Program-made: the position numbers and the translations under genes
The notes under the pieces: generated by a model
Told to the model about the DNA's origin: nothing
Seen by the model: the letters and a program-made list of their open reading frames with translations, nothing else
Databases searched by the model: none
Shown here: positions 10,541-23,837 of the stretch, in pieces
Numbering within the stretch: the stretch's first letter is position 1
Layout of the letters: every line of letters starts with the position of its first letter
Origin: Morinoia aosen
Lineage: Eukaryota > Arthropoda > Malacostraca > Amphipoda > Talitridae
Reading direction: 5' to 3'
NCBI GenBank assembly: GCA_030386875.1
Contig: CM059560.1
Location: forward strand, 22,810,683-22,874,682
DNA length: 64,000 bases

Positions 10541-13500
10541 ACAAGTGGGATCAGGCGAAACCATGATCAACGTCAAATGCGATTTTTACCATAAAATTAT
10601 TCAGCAATTTCGAACAGAAATCTTTGTAGACTCAAATTTTAAAGCAACGTTTTTCTTTCTTCTTACTTAAATGGAAAACGTTCATCCGTTATGACGAATG
10701 AAAAGTTTAGTTGACACAAACTTACTACAATGAATGATTTTGCATTCACACTATTTTTCTCTATTTTTAGCGATGAATTTCACGATCCTTTTTTTAAATG
10801 CCTAATAACAATAAAAGAGTATCAGATTTACCACGGAAACTAAAGAGGCGAGTCGGATGCCATTCTTGGATTGCCTGATTTATGAAATAAACAATAGAGT
10901 TGGAAGTTCAGTTTTTCCATGTTTTGGCGCTAGATTGAAGGATTTGAAGATAGATATGCTAACATTATTCGTAGAATATTTTCCCAGGTACTCACTTTAA
11001 AAAAATGCTGGGTAACAAGCGTAACATAACTTCTCCACTTAAGGTCAAAGATTGACTTCCTGCTGGCCCCCTGGTATATTAATTTAGAAGCGCACAACTT
11101 GTATCAGAATACCTGAAAATGAACGTCCCATACTTTAAGTTTGAGGGTGGTTGAGCATCGTGGTAGGAGTTATGACCCAGTTTGAATTTTATTGTAGGCT
11201 GTCCGGTAATAATTATTATCATCGGTTTCACTTGAAAGTAAGAAAAGTAAGCTCGCTTCACGAATTCACTAACATCCCATCTTTGCTGTGGAACTGTAAC
11301 TGTACTACATACTCGTATGTAGCAAAAGGCATTCGGACGCATCTCACATTTCCTTTTACTTGATTGAGAAGCCATCTTTCATTTAACAACTTGCTGAACG
11401 ATACAAAAAACATGAACACTTCTTATAGCGAGAGGATTTCATTTACCAGCACTGTACTATTAAATTTAATCCAAATTCTTGATTAAAAAAAAAGGTTGTG
11501 AAGCATATAAACTGGATCTGATATTCACAAACGAATGCGATTTCCAGAATCAGTGACCTCAAATCCACTAAAATCAAGTATCAGAGTTCATGCAACAAAA
11601 AGTGTTCCCCAGTCTTATTAGCATTTGCTAACTATAGTGGTCATCCAACGATTAAGGGCCACGTTAAGTGCAATAGCCCCGTCAACGTCAATTGATTTAA
11701 CAATTTTACGTAAACCTAGGTTTACTTCTCACCGCTTATTCAAAAATCGTTGTTTATCTGCAAAATAAAATCTACTTTAAGCAATCATCGAAGTTCTCAT
11801 CTACCGGTTATTGTTAATAGATTAACAGTATTATTTTCTGGCAGTGTTCTTGTTAGGCGTGTTTTTCTTTTTGCCGTTTTTACGTTTTAGTTCTGATTTT
11901 AGCGTTAGTGGCTTCATCTTATGATATTACCCGTTTTATTTATTTACAGATGATTTCACGTTTCGTTGTTGATAATAACTGAAAGTATCAAACGTTCATT
12001 TTTATTCATGATTTCTATCGTGCTGTGTAGAAGAATAAACATTTTATACGGTCTTCGTCGTTTTCTTCTTTTTATTGAAAATCATATCCAACTTCATCTG
12101 TAACGTCAGCACATTAAAATTTCTTCCTTTTTACTGATAAAATTTAATAAAAAGTACTTCAACATTATTTTAAGAGAACTGTACTCATCCCTAACACTCG
12201 AACGCCTTCGACATCCTGTCAGAATGATTAGATCATGGGTGATGGCTTGTGGAAGGCGATGAAACTTCACTGATAAGCTTCACTGACCGAACACGACTAA
12301 CCTAAGCAAAAAAGATAGAATGAAGGCTCCACCAAAAAGGCTTGGCTCAAGAACTATCAATACTGGTCCTCGGTGTGACAATGTTGTTCATGTACTGTAC
12401 ATGGGTCACTCGTCAGCAAAGTTTGGCGTGAACTCAAAAATATTTCTTTACACTGAATATACTTTAGAACAAAGTATGTCAGCTACCGACTTTGCTACTC
12501 TAAATTTTGCTAAGAGTTAACTCGCCTAAATCCTTTCATTGTAAAAAAAATCAACAATCATACTTTGAGAAGAAATATGCCCTTGCTAGTCCGAAAAAGT
12601 AACTCCCACAATTATTCTCCACTAATTACGCTAAAAACACCCAACGCAAGCTTTAAAGTCACAAATGAGGATACGCGTGGACTTTTTATGCTGGTGCTCC
12701 AATTAGTCTTTCTGGAGGCTCATTTAATGATGTAAGTTGAAAGTAAGTCGCTCTGAAGAGCCTAAGTAGGAAACGGTAAGTTTTTTGGTTCATAAGTTCT
12801 CGGGATTCACCAAAATTATACCTCTCTAAGATGTACTTATTGCAAAATTGGGCGTAGCAGATACGCTACTATTTCAACGTGAGAAAAGATTCTACTCATT
12901 GCGCTCTTAGAAAATATCCTCAAGCACTAGTTTGTGAGCATAATTCAGTTATCATCTGAAGTTAATGCTATTGCCGAGTTGAAGAAAGTCAGCTCAGCAA
13001 AGCAGCCGGGTCTGCTGAAACAACGCGCATTGAGGAATGAAAAAGCGATTGCTCCGTACACTAAGTTGAGCAGATTCGTGAATACTTCCGTGTGACAGAT
13101 AATGTACAATATCTTCCAGTATCTGGATGAAACTGTGGGTAAAATAAATGCTAGCAGCATACACCGATGGGCAAAAATTGTAGGAACAGAACTGTATTGG
13201 AACTCCAGCTCAAACTGCTCACCGTAACTCAGACATTCATAAAACACTCATTCAAATTCAATTTAAAAGTTGTGTTGAAAAATATCAATGTAGCTTAAGC
13301 ATTATTCAATTTTTACTGTTAACACGACATACAGTGATAACTAATAAAGACAAATACATCAAGTGTACCAAGTAGAATAAATCAGTTTTCGAAATTTCAA
13401 AACTGGAGTTCATCAAGTTAGAATTTGAGTCCACCACTATTTCGTAGCAAAGCCATAAGTTTTAAATTTTGCTTAAAACCAAGTCACTCAAGCAGACTTT

Positions 13501-16500
13501 CGCTGTAAAAATTTCATTTTAATCCACTGGGAATTCTCTAGAAACCTGCAGTGCATGTGTTTCTTAAGTTAATTTTTATTTTCTGACAAAAATCACTCTC
13601 GCTCAGATACAAACTGGTCATCTGTAATAAGCTCTTGGCTGCATTTATCCGAGTTTAAGACAATTTTTCGCTGTACAGGCCTTTGACTTAAACTCCTGTG
13701 TTTAAATTGTTTCCTCATTCGAAATTCAATATCAGTCAGTAAAACAAATTTGAAGAAAGCATGCCAAAACATTTTTTGTTACTAGAGTACTTACTAAAGT
13801 AATAAGTTTTTCGTAACTACTTTTTGTAACTAAATGCCGTGCTTATTACCTAAACTAAGATTGCATTTTGTTTCAGTAGTTGCGGACATGGATGCGACAT
13901 GGTTTTCTGAAGTGTGATGTTGATGGTTAACTGCACACTTGTACCTAATACGAGGATGACAAAGCATTAGTGACTTGCCAAGAATAAAAGGAAGCGTGCG
14001 CTGGTAAGCGAATTTGGTGAAGTAAAAATCACAAAAGATCTTATAGACACAGTACAAGAAATTAGTTCCTGTAAGCTTATTCTTCAAATTAACGGTGTTC
14101 GAAAAGAGGTATCGCGAATTCTGTAGCAAGCATAATAGCTCTGACTTTTGTTCTTTATAGTAACTTGTGTCTAACATTCCAGATTGATCCAAAATTTTAA
14201 CATAATGTGGGGCATTGTACAAATTAATTGAGTGCAATACTGGATATCATATTTTGAAATTGTTTCTAAATTATTAGTGTATTTTCTTTAGATTTATTGA
14301 TACGGTTTATTCTAACCACTTTTTTGTGTTTTACCACGCGCTTTTGACATTTTATTATATATTTTCTTTTCATTTTTTCCGAATTCACTTTAGAGGTATG
14401 AGAAAACCCTGTGGGAGAACAAATTGTACTTCCGCTGTGGATACCACAAAGTAGAAAAGCTAGGATGTTTTTGTGCTCATTTAGCAATTGTTATTTTTGC
14501 ATTCATGCTTTTTGTATAATAAAATACAAAATACTTCAATTACAGGTGTTGTTAGGATGGATATTTTGGTTTGGTGATCACATCTGAGAGATTAATAAGG
14601 AAAAATTTTGAAAGGTATTGAAGCCAATACTGCAAATGCGCTCACCACATGCATTCAGTTGTTCAAGTAAGCAGACAGACAGGGTTTAATACACTTATTA
14701 CTCTAATTAAATGATTTACGTGCATTGTTGAACATTATCAAACGTCGTTATTTTTGACGGCCGTGTCCGCTTGGAAAAGAATAATGAAAGTTTCAGAGCT
14801 GGTTAAGGTAAATTGCTGGTAGGATACGAGAAGTGTAAATGTGCCTGCTCTAAAATTAACTTGAAGAATTTATACTCCAACGTTAAATTGTAGAAGGAAG
14901 TCAACAATCTTTAAAATCTCAAAGCAAAACGAGTCCGGTTTTTGTATTTTTCTTTTTTATGCAAGTTCAAAAATTCCTCACATCTGCGTATTGCTTCCAA
15001 GAAAATTTTCGGTTTGTTGAACAAAATTTAGCCCTGTTTTTGGACTTCTTAATCCGTTGGAAAGCGACGACCTTGCAAAGCATATTTGAGCGGCCCAAAA
15101 AAATGATAGTCGTAAAGATGCGAGGTCTCGGCAGCGTGCAGAGAATTCCAGCATCTTAAATTCTTTTTAATCAACAATTTTAAAAATTAGTTAGCGTTGT
15201 ACCAGTATGGAGGCACTTTGTGATTAAAGAACACAACTGCGACATATATTCCGGCAAGAAATGCTCACTGAGATAAAAACTTCGATTGCATTTCAGCCCT
15301 TTCAGACGTGAGAAATCTGACCAAATCAAAAGTCTACATAGCAAGGTTTAGAAATTAACGGAGGAACTTCCAACGTTACGTACATTTGTCATTTAAAACT
15401 TATCATTTCATTGCGCCCCCTTCCTGACAGAGCAAACTAATTAATCAGCGAGACTGACGCGCGATGTTAGAGTAGGCCTTTGAGTCGCTGAGGCTCGTCT
15501 GCCGTCCGGCCGGGGCTGCTAGATTCATGGGCAGGAAAGGCCACAATAAAGAAGGCAGGTGAGGAAGATGCGCGCCCAGGAAACTTCTCCGGCATGCCTG
15601 TAAAAGGAGCGCATGGGAGATGCCTCGCTAGGGAGCTGCATCCTCCCAAGCCACTCCAAGTACGTAAATTCTTGTCCGAAACACATCATTTTTGTACCAC
15701 AATATAGTTCTGTATAAAGTAACACAATTCTAGTCAATACTCGTGTATAAACAATGTGAAAATTCCAGGGAATATTTCAACGTTACTAAGAATTCTTGTT
15801 CATCAGCGTTTGGAAACACATCTATATTTTTCAAAGAAGAGTTCGAGCATTATTCTCTCCGGATAGATCCAAGCTATTCATTTGCTTGTTTTCACCACAC
15901 TACGCAACTTTGCCGTCGAAATGATCAGTACTCGGGAGCTCTCGTCACCATGACAAATTGCCCTCAATTCAGCGTAATGAAAAGGCATTCGAGTGGGCGA
16001 GTTACGGAAGTCGCATAAAAATTGTCGGGTGAAGCACGAGCTTGGATCTCAGAATATACTTTTTCAGGACAAAATTTTGAAACTTAGATTTTTTCAATCA
16101 ATGTTTATCCATAGGAGTGACTGGATCTGGGAATTCTGAGTTAATATAACATCAATACAATAGCGCATTAAACTAACTGGACATCCGTTTGAAAGTATAC
16201 AAAAACATTCGTTTTAATGGCTGGTAATTGCTCTAAGCGCTGCGGCTGCGGCCCCTTTGATCCCCTCTCTTGATGAAGTGCTGCTCTGCGAGAGGCGAGG
16301 GCTTTTACTTTAACTTCACTTTAAGACTGGCTAAGCTCCACTCTTGTTTTTGGTCGCTGTGGCGACCATGATTTTCACATAGATATTTTGTTTTCATTTG
16401 TAACCTTATAGCTTCTATTATGTACCCTAACTCTGCAGCGCATAAATAAGCAACAAAACGAATTTTAATTTTTTAGGACCATGGGCAGCTGGGCAGCAAT

Positions 16501-16670
16501 AGTTTTCATTTCAGTTCCAATTATTCTTGACCATGGCGTCACTGAAGCCAGCTGTTGCTGCTATCATAGGTTTGCTTGCTCTAAACAGTCATTTTTCACG
16601 GAGGCTTTCTGGTGGTGGGGCAATTATTGCTGACCGCATCCTGCGCACGTGCCGCCGCGACTGTCCTACT
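10541..16670. other. No recognisable gene or element
   Basis: AT-rich DNA with only short frames. The longest (13830-14237 minus, 135 codons; 12945-13247 minus, 100 codons) show no known motif. A GC-rich patch at 15440-15660 has no assigned function; it contains a CAG/GTGAGG splice-donor-like string, but no partner exon was found. Confidence 0.35.
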
Positions 16671-16674
16671 ATGA

Positions 16675-16747
16675 GCGCCGCCGTCGCCTTGTGGTCGACA
16701 GCGCTTGCGTCAGGTGTTGAGGGTTTGAAACCCGACATCCGTTGTTT
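16675..16747 (+). repeat. tRNA-like SINE head
   Basis: The segment has an A-box-like GTCGCCTTGTGG at 16683-16694 and a B-box-like GGTTTGAAACC at 16722-16732, spaced as in a tRNA gene, with GGTCGACAGCGCTTGCGTC between them. The acceptor and anticodon stems do not close well, so it is not a working tRNA gene. This fits the polymerase III promoter head of a tRNA-derived SINE whose body runs into the AT-rich DNA downstream to about 16830. No second copy is in the window. Confidence 0.5.
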
Positions 16748-16830
16748 CTTCCCGTAATGAGGGTAACATCGATTACTATTATTTACTATTGTGGCTATGC
16801 ATTATATTCTTTATATTTTTAAATAAATTT

Positions 16831-19800
16831 GTTTAAGACTCCGTATATTCACAATATAGGCAATCTAAAGAACGTGAGTAGACGGGATTATTTAGTTTAG
16901 ACTGTAGAAAATGGAGAATCAAAGCACAATGAGTACCTCCGTTCTGGATACACAAATTGGAAAGGAAAAAGGAAGAGGACTAAGAAGAGATAACGAAGAA
17001 TGCGAATAAACTGAAAAAAGAAAAGTGGGCACGAAAGATTGAAGCCTTAAAGACCTGCCTATAACTGAAATAACCAAACACTATCCCCCTGGAAGCATCA
17101 GTCTCCACAGCACAGAATAGACAAGCCTAAATGATCTCATCCTTTGCTCCTTGAAAGGTTAAAGGAAGTGAGTGAGCTACAATTCTACTCTCTCCTCGAG
17201 TACTTGAAATGAGTTCCGACTCGACCGGTGTAATCGTAGTTACGGCCTAACGTTCTCTACAAGGCGCTTCAAAAATTAATTTTCCAAATGATATGTATCA
17301 ACTTTAGTGAAATACAAAGTCCTTCATGATAGCTACATAATTTCCTTTGTCATTCATAAGCATCGTCTTCTGCATAGCATGGCTTGCGTATTTTTTATTA
17401 TCATAACGAAGACAGCACAATAGCAGAACTGCAGCTGCTTGCTGCATTAACCTTTCATTTCACGGCACTCTTAAAGGATTCTCAATAATTTTAGCTTCAT
17501 TAACAAAATAGAATCAAGTAGACAGAGCTGTCAATGCATCTTGTATCTGCTTACATGGATAGCTCAACTGTACAGCAGAGCTAACTCAAATAATTGAATT
17601 CTCTAAATGGTAATTTAGACTTTCAGTAGTTACGATTGTCAAACTGGACGTAGTTTCAAGCTGCAATCTCTATAAAAAAGGTAAATTTACTGAAATGACT
17701 TGAGCAGTCTTTGAATAATCGTTCAAAAACAACGAATGCTGAAAATATCGGATTGTTGTCGTCAAGCGTGTAGGCGCGCAGCAGTTTTCTACGGTGTTAG
17801 AAAAAGCCAATGAAGTACGCATGAAGAGGTGTGTATAATGGCTCATTGTTTAGATCAGGGGCTCCACTGAAACGTACTTGGTACTTTTCCGATTTTAATT
17901 TAAACAATATATTTAAAGTAACTATGCCTGGGTATAATCATTACTGAAAACTATAATACTGAGGCCTTTACTATGAACAAGTGGTGCCTCTATAACAACA
18001 AATGGAACTGAATGCATATTTACTTTACGGTGTTGTCCGCAGTATTTCTCAAAACAAAGAGAGGTGGTAGTATTCAATCCTCAGTGCTTCGGTCTCTGAA
18101 GAGGATCAACGCAAGTGACAGAGTGATTGAAAATCAACTTTAGGCATTCGAGATATCTGTTACTTTTACTATCAGTTCCAACTCTGTGGAATACTAAAGC
18201 CATCGATTATCTCGGAGCATGAGTGTAATCAGTTAACGTGTAAATGCGATCACCTCAGGATAATCTCGGCAATGAATCGCACTCCCACAACATTACTCAT
18301 ACATTGTCTTCTGCAGGCCATGATTGCTCCGCTACAATTGAGATTTACAAAGTGTAAATAATACATCTGATTTGGTAGACACACTTGCAGAATAATATAT
18401 GATTTCACGTTATTGACGTCATGAGTTTCTATTCAAAGTTCTCAATAGAATCTCTTTTGGTTCTACAGCCGGAGCGATTTGATACTTAATGAGTTTAGCT
18501 AATTTAAATGAGTAAATATTCAAAAAACACAATGTTAAAATAATTTATCACAACGTAGATTATGTTGAAAAAGTACACTTCATTTAGTCTGATTTACCTA
18601 CAAACTGTTCAATATTTCATTCTTATTTCTGATTATACAGTATTTCGCAGTATGCGCAGTATGCTCATGTATGCTACATTTGTTTGTGAATAAAACCACT
18701 GAAAAATAAAACATATAGATGGTTTCGGAACATCGAGCAATCACTCTTCCAAAACTCAGAAAAGCTCACAATTACTGCCACGCAAAGATCCCAAAACAGC
18801 TGAGCAAGAAGTATCGGAAATGCATCAAAAAAGCGAGGGCAGCCTTGCCGCTCGATTCGATGCTGGTCGTCTGGCGAAAACGCTTCTTTAGTAGAAACCT
18901 CGAGTCCTGAAGCAGATAGAGTAGATTCGGCGATACTTCCTGCTCCAGGCGCAGCGCCGACACCGTGACACACAGTAACATTTTAGTTCAAGTAGAGGAA
19001 AGTTGTATAAGTGGAAAATTCTACAGTGCAATAGCTTAAATGCAGGCTTAATTCATTTTTCTAACCCTTGGCTTACGAACACTTCTGGCTAATTTTCAAA
19101 TTTCCCCAAATTTTTGTTATGCATCGTCTTTTAAGTACGTGTGGCCTAATCCTCTTCGAAATGAAATCATTAATGCCTCTTAATCATGGAATGATAACGT
19201 TTCATCGCATGGACAACGCATGCATTCCTCGATCATCAGCAGGGGCGCACACGTTGCGTGAGTGCATCAGAAACCTTTTCGCCTACCCTACGATCCCACG
19301 CTTTTTAGATCAAGTGACCAAATGATCACGCTAATGACTCCTTCACTAATGAGCTACTTTGAAAAAATGCACCCCAGTCTAAAAATAGAATGGCATTATA
19401 AGGATGATTTCAAAGAGAATATGAGAAGCAGCCCCTAGGTGGAAATCTCATTGCACTCGATAAAGATCATTGAGAAATAGTAACAGAGATAATAGGAACT
19501 GATGAAAAATTACGTACCTAAATCAATAACAAATGCTTATAGAGCAATTGCATCGAAAACAAAGTAACAATGAAGAAGATGCGTAATACACTTTTGGGCG
19601 AGTGGTTGGGAATTTGAAAATTTCAAACTGCTGGGTTGTTTGAAGAGAAAAAAGTAAAAAATAACAGTAAAACGCAGGATAGATCCAGTTAGGCTGGTGA
19701 ACGATCGTTCCCAATCAAGCAAATGTATGCAGTGACGCTAATTTTTTTGTTCATAAAAACATGCGAAAAATTATCTTAACTCTTCCACGAGCAATGGAAT

Positions 19801-22067
19801 GTGTGACTATACATTGCTTGCATGGATTGTTGACTAGTGTCATAAGACATGTTTGCGCTTTCATCAAACTGTGAGTTATCTTAAGATCAAATTCGCTCTT
19901 CCCGCAGAGCTCACTGCTGACTGGAAACTATCATGAATAACTGTGAATTTCCCCTCAAAGAAATACTACAGCCAGAAGAACATCATACATGCATATAAAA
20001 CCGCAGCTCCGATGCTGGCAGTTATGAATAATTTTGTCCAATTTCCAGGTTCATAAAAACTTGAGTGAAAGAGCGAATTTGAGGCAGCTGTGCTGTAAAG
20101 AATGTTGATGGCTTTTAAAAATTGCAGAAGTTGTCAGCATTGCAGGAGAGCTCCACAACTTTGCCTTGTTTTTAACCTTTTTCAACTTCTATTGGAATAT
20201 GAGCAATTATTGAGCATTCATGAACATTTATTTTCCGACCACAACAAGATGGAGGCATTCAGTTCTCATTAGGTCCTCAGAATTGATAAGCAAAACAAGT
20301 GGGAGAACTACCCAAGTATTTAATTAACTGTTGCACAACACAACGAATATTTTTACATAGATGCAAAGCTCAAAGCCTAATATGAGAACGTTAAGATTAA
20401 AGCCTATGTTTCCATGACAGCTGCTCAATGTTTTGCTGCTATCCAAGCAACACGTCAATATTTACTGAAAATTACTCGAACGTAAGATGTAGAAGGATAT
20501 TTGAATTTCTCAACCAAAATGGTCGTGAAATGATAAAACTTTCCGTGGTGAGTTTTGAGGATTTTGATGCTATGGCAAACATGAACAAAGTTACAAAACA
20601 ACAATCCAATTCATTCTAAGGAATTAATAGCTTAGAAAACAACTACGTAACTGGAAACTCAATCGATTATAATTATTAAAGTGCTTAAAAGCTGAAAATT
20701 ATTCAACCTGAAATACAGCCCTGAAATGCTAGTTTTCTTCGTTTTCAAAAATTCTAACTTACGTTTTGAATCAAGTATTCAAAGCGCCTTTGAACTTTCC
20801 CAAATGTTTTTCTGTAGTATTTAGTTTTTTAAACTGTGTCTCGCTATCTTTAATCCTGTTTGGAAGGATCTTGATGATTTATGTTTCGTTACTGATTTCT
20901 TCCTGCTAAATTAAAAATCGTTAAAAAAGCTTAATCTGCGCTCAGTTCAGTTACAAAATCCTTGCGTAAGCGCTCCCATTTTGATTTAATTAAACGATAG
21001 GTGTCTTTGTTGCACCACGCTGAGTTCTATTGCATTATTATTTTTCTTCACTATATTGTTCAGAATTCTGAACTAACGTTTGCGGAAATTAAATGTTCTT
21101 TTTCTCAACCCAGTTGGCGGTGTTTCCTTGTTGAAATGTAGCTATAAACGTCAGCATTAACCATTTCTTCTGGCCAAATAAAAAAATAAGATCAAGCTAA
21201 CCAGTGGTAGTGTCCGCATTACGTATACTGCAGTGTTAGTCATCAACGTTTCTATTGCCTGCTAGCTGCGCAGGCAGGCACGAGTGCCCATCGAATACAG
21301 CTATTTTTGCTGAGTGTACATTACTCTTACATTTTGTTCAAATATTTCAGCTGTGGTTCCAAAATATGTACTCATTCTATGGCCCGAAAATTCCATCTCC
21401 AAGCTTTTATCATCCTCAACATGGTCACGAATTCCATGTTCATTTGAATGAATTGTCAGAGAACATCTCGGACCGCCTTGTTACTTGAGATTTCCGTCAA
21501 GCTTTTTTAGCAAGAATCATATACGTAGAGCCATTCTCCTCACCTTCTTCCTGCGTTCTGACGTAGAATAAACGTTAAATATGTTTCACAGAGCAATTGA
21601 AACAGCTGCCTATGACAGGAAATTTATTATTCACGCTTTTGCATTGAATTTCAATAGCTATATAGAGCAAGAAATATCATTATTAACGTTAACAATGGTA
21701 TACAATGACGAAGATAAAGTGATGGACCATAAGGGAATGAATTAAATCTGGTGTTCTACGCTTATTTACAACAGCAACCTAAAAATTGACTCTATCATTT
21801 CGAATCTAATAAAAATTGCCTATGAATGTTCAAGAAACGATCTTTACAATACTCACGCATTCTGTCTATAGGGTCCTGATGAGAACCAATGATCTAGCGA
21901 GCAAATTATTGGCATGTACAACAGAATGGTCACGTGAACTCAAGCTGTACTTCGCGTACGTAGATGCACAATGGGCACAACTCGGCAGTGTTAATTAAGA
22001 AACCTATATCTTTCAATCTTGCAATTCCTTTCCGCCAAATGCGCCACCGGTCTTGATACACAAGATT
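16831..22067. other. No recognisable gene or element
   Basis: Only short frames occur (at most 99 codons, 18674-18973 minus) and none matches a family I know. A segment at 16900-17110 gives short peptides in shifting frames that could be an old coding relic, but it cannot be assigned. Confidence 0.35.
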
Positions 22068-22158
22068 CATTCTTTCAACCTACCCAAACCATTCAAGCAC
22101 TCTTTCATCCACACGTCTGCTCATCTTTTTGACAACACCCGTCTGCACCCTATCCAAT
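22068..22158 (-). mobile_element. LINE crumb, same family as 23838-25170
   Basis: The 91-bp piece matches 24294-24385 closely on the same strand. Read on the minus strand it gives GVVKKMSRRVDERVLEWFG, a stop, then VERMN, the C-terminal tail of the reverse-transcriptase ORF of the larger copy. Both flanks are unrelated. Confidence 0.65.
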
Positions 22159-23837
22159 AAACGCAATGAAAAGTGCCCTAATAAACAATCAATAAGGAAT
22201 AATTCATGAACTATTTTTGAAAAAAATAACGAATAATTGGATAACCTAACGAATGAATATTTTTAGTTCCCTAATGAATATTTTCGAATGAATATTTTAT
22301 GCTGATGACGGGACGGAATATTCAGCAGTCAATTGGGTCCGCGCATTTTTCGCTTCCCGCATATTTTCCCAAATATTTCAGTGTTATATTTTGTAAAGCA
22401 TCACGTTCTTTGACCAATTCATAGACTTCACTCAAACAGTTCACCTCAAAAAATGTTTCCAAAATTTAAGAGGGCGATTTTGAAACCTGTGCGAATTGGT
22501 GAAGTGTACAGTTGTCACGGAACTGAAAAGGCTGTCGCCTCTGTTTCCGTAGTGGAAAATTTAAACCTTATAGTAAAAGAGGAAAAGGAAAATTAAGAGA
22601 GGAAGAAACACATAAAGAGAAATAATAGAACCGTTGAAAAATAGAAATAGTAAGTGTCTGTCGTATCCAACTTCATGCAGTGCCCCAGATCAACACGGGA
22701 AAATGAAAACGACTAATTGGGCATTTATAAATTAATTTATTCAAGTCTGCTAACGAACACGTAAATTATATTGATGACATGCAAATGTTCAAACGAAATG
22801 GGAAACAAATGCAGGAAACACACACTGCTGCTTTGCCAAACATGAGCGTTACGATTGACGATGTAAAGGAATAGAGATAGAATGGCCCACAAATGTAGGA
22901 AGCACCCAATGTGAAATTAAATGCACATAAAATTCTCCAAAGGGTTAGCGCTTTGCAAGATTGCTTCTAACGTGATGCTTCAGCTGCTCGTTTTTCGCGG
23001 GTATCCCTTTTCTTGCACTGCACCGTATTGCTCGCGGCAAATTTGAAGAGGTTAACACACCAATCCGCTTGCACTGCATAGCCAGCCACTTTCTTGCTCG
23101 TAGATCGTCAGTTGTTCCCCCCATTTTCGTGCACGTGCATAAGTGTTTTCATGACGCTTCCCTTTTGAACGCGCCATCTTGGTGGCACTCGATGCGACAC
23201 CAAGCGGTTGGGTGTGTGTAATATCCGCCCTCCCTGAGAACAACAATCCGGCTGAGTAATCTATTCCCCTTAAGCCTTCATTCCCTGTCATTTAGCTAAT
23301 TTTCCCTTCTAATTTGAATTTCAATAATTCACTCCCTCTCAATTGACGAACAATTACACGAGATTCCCACGAGAATCCTACCAAAAAATGATTTTCCTCT
23401 GAACGCACGATGACCAAAAACAAAGAAAATATTTATTAAGAAATTTTGCATTTGAATGAATCACTTGATTTGCTAAAATGACGCATTTGACATTTATGGC
23501 CGGCTTTGGCCGCACAACGCGTTACAGTATCATGGCAAACAAACGAACTAGAAAATCTCCGGGATCTCACCATTGTTTAAAAAATGCACCAGATATTCTT
23601 TGATTTTAACTCATATTCAAAAATACAAACACAACACCCTGCTTAAGAACACAGCACACTGCTTCATTAGGACGGTATCCCAATCTCTGACGTTACTCGA
23701 TGACGCTTCCCAAAACTAACCAGTCATGATACACAACGTAATAAAATGCCACAAGAGCCTTTATGCTGATCCCCCAATTTTCTAAAAGAAAGAAAATATC
23801 CTACATAATCTTGCTCCCAGAGTTACTATCACTTCTT
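22159..23837. other. No recognisable gene
   Basis: AT-rich with a run of related ATGAATATTTT strings at 22245-22300. A short minus frame at 23052-23291 has no known motif. Confidence 0.35.

Noticed and set aside
13830-14237. 135-codon minus frame
   Set aside because: No recognisable domain or coding signature; the length is possible by chance in 64 kb.
18674-18973. 99-codon minus frame with a hydrophobic stretch and a basic plus-strand frame opposite
   Set aside because: Neither strand matches a family I know, and the hydrophobic run is the complement of a Lys-rich stretch.
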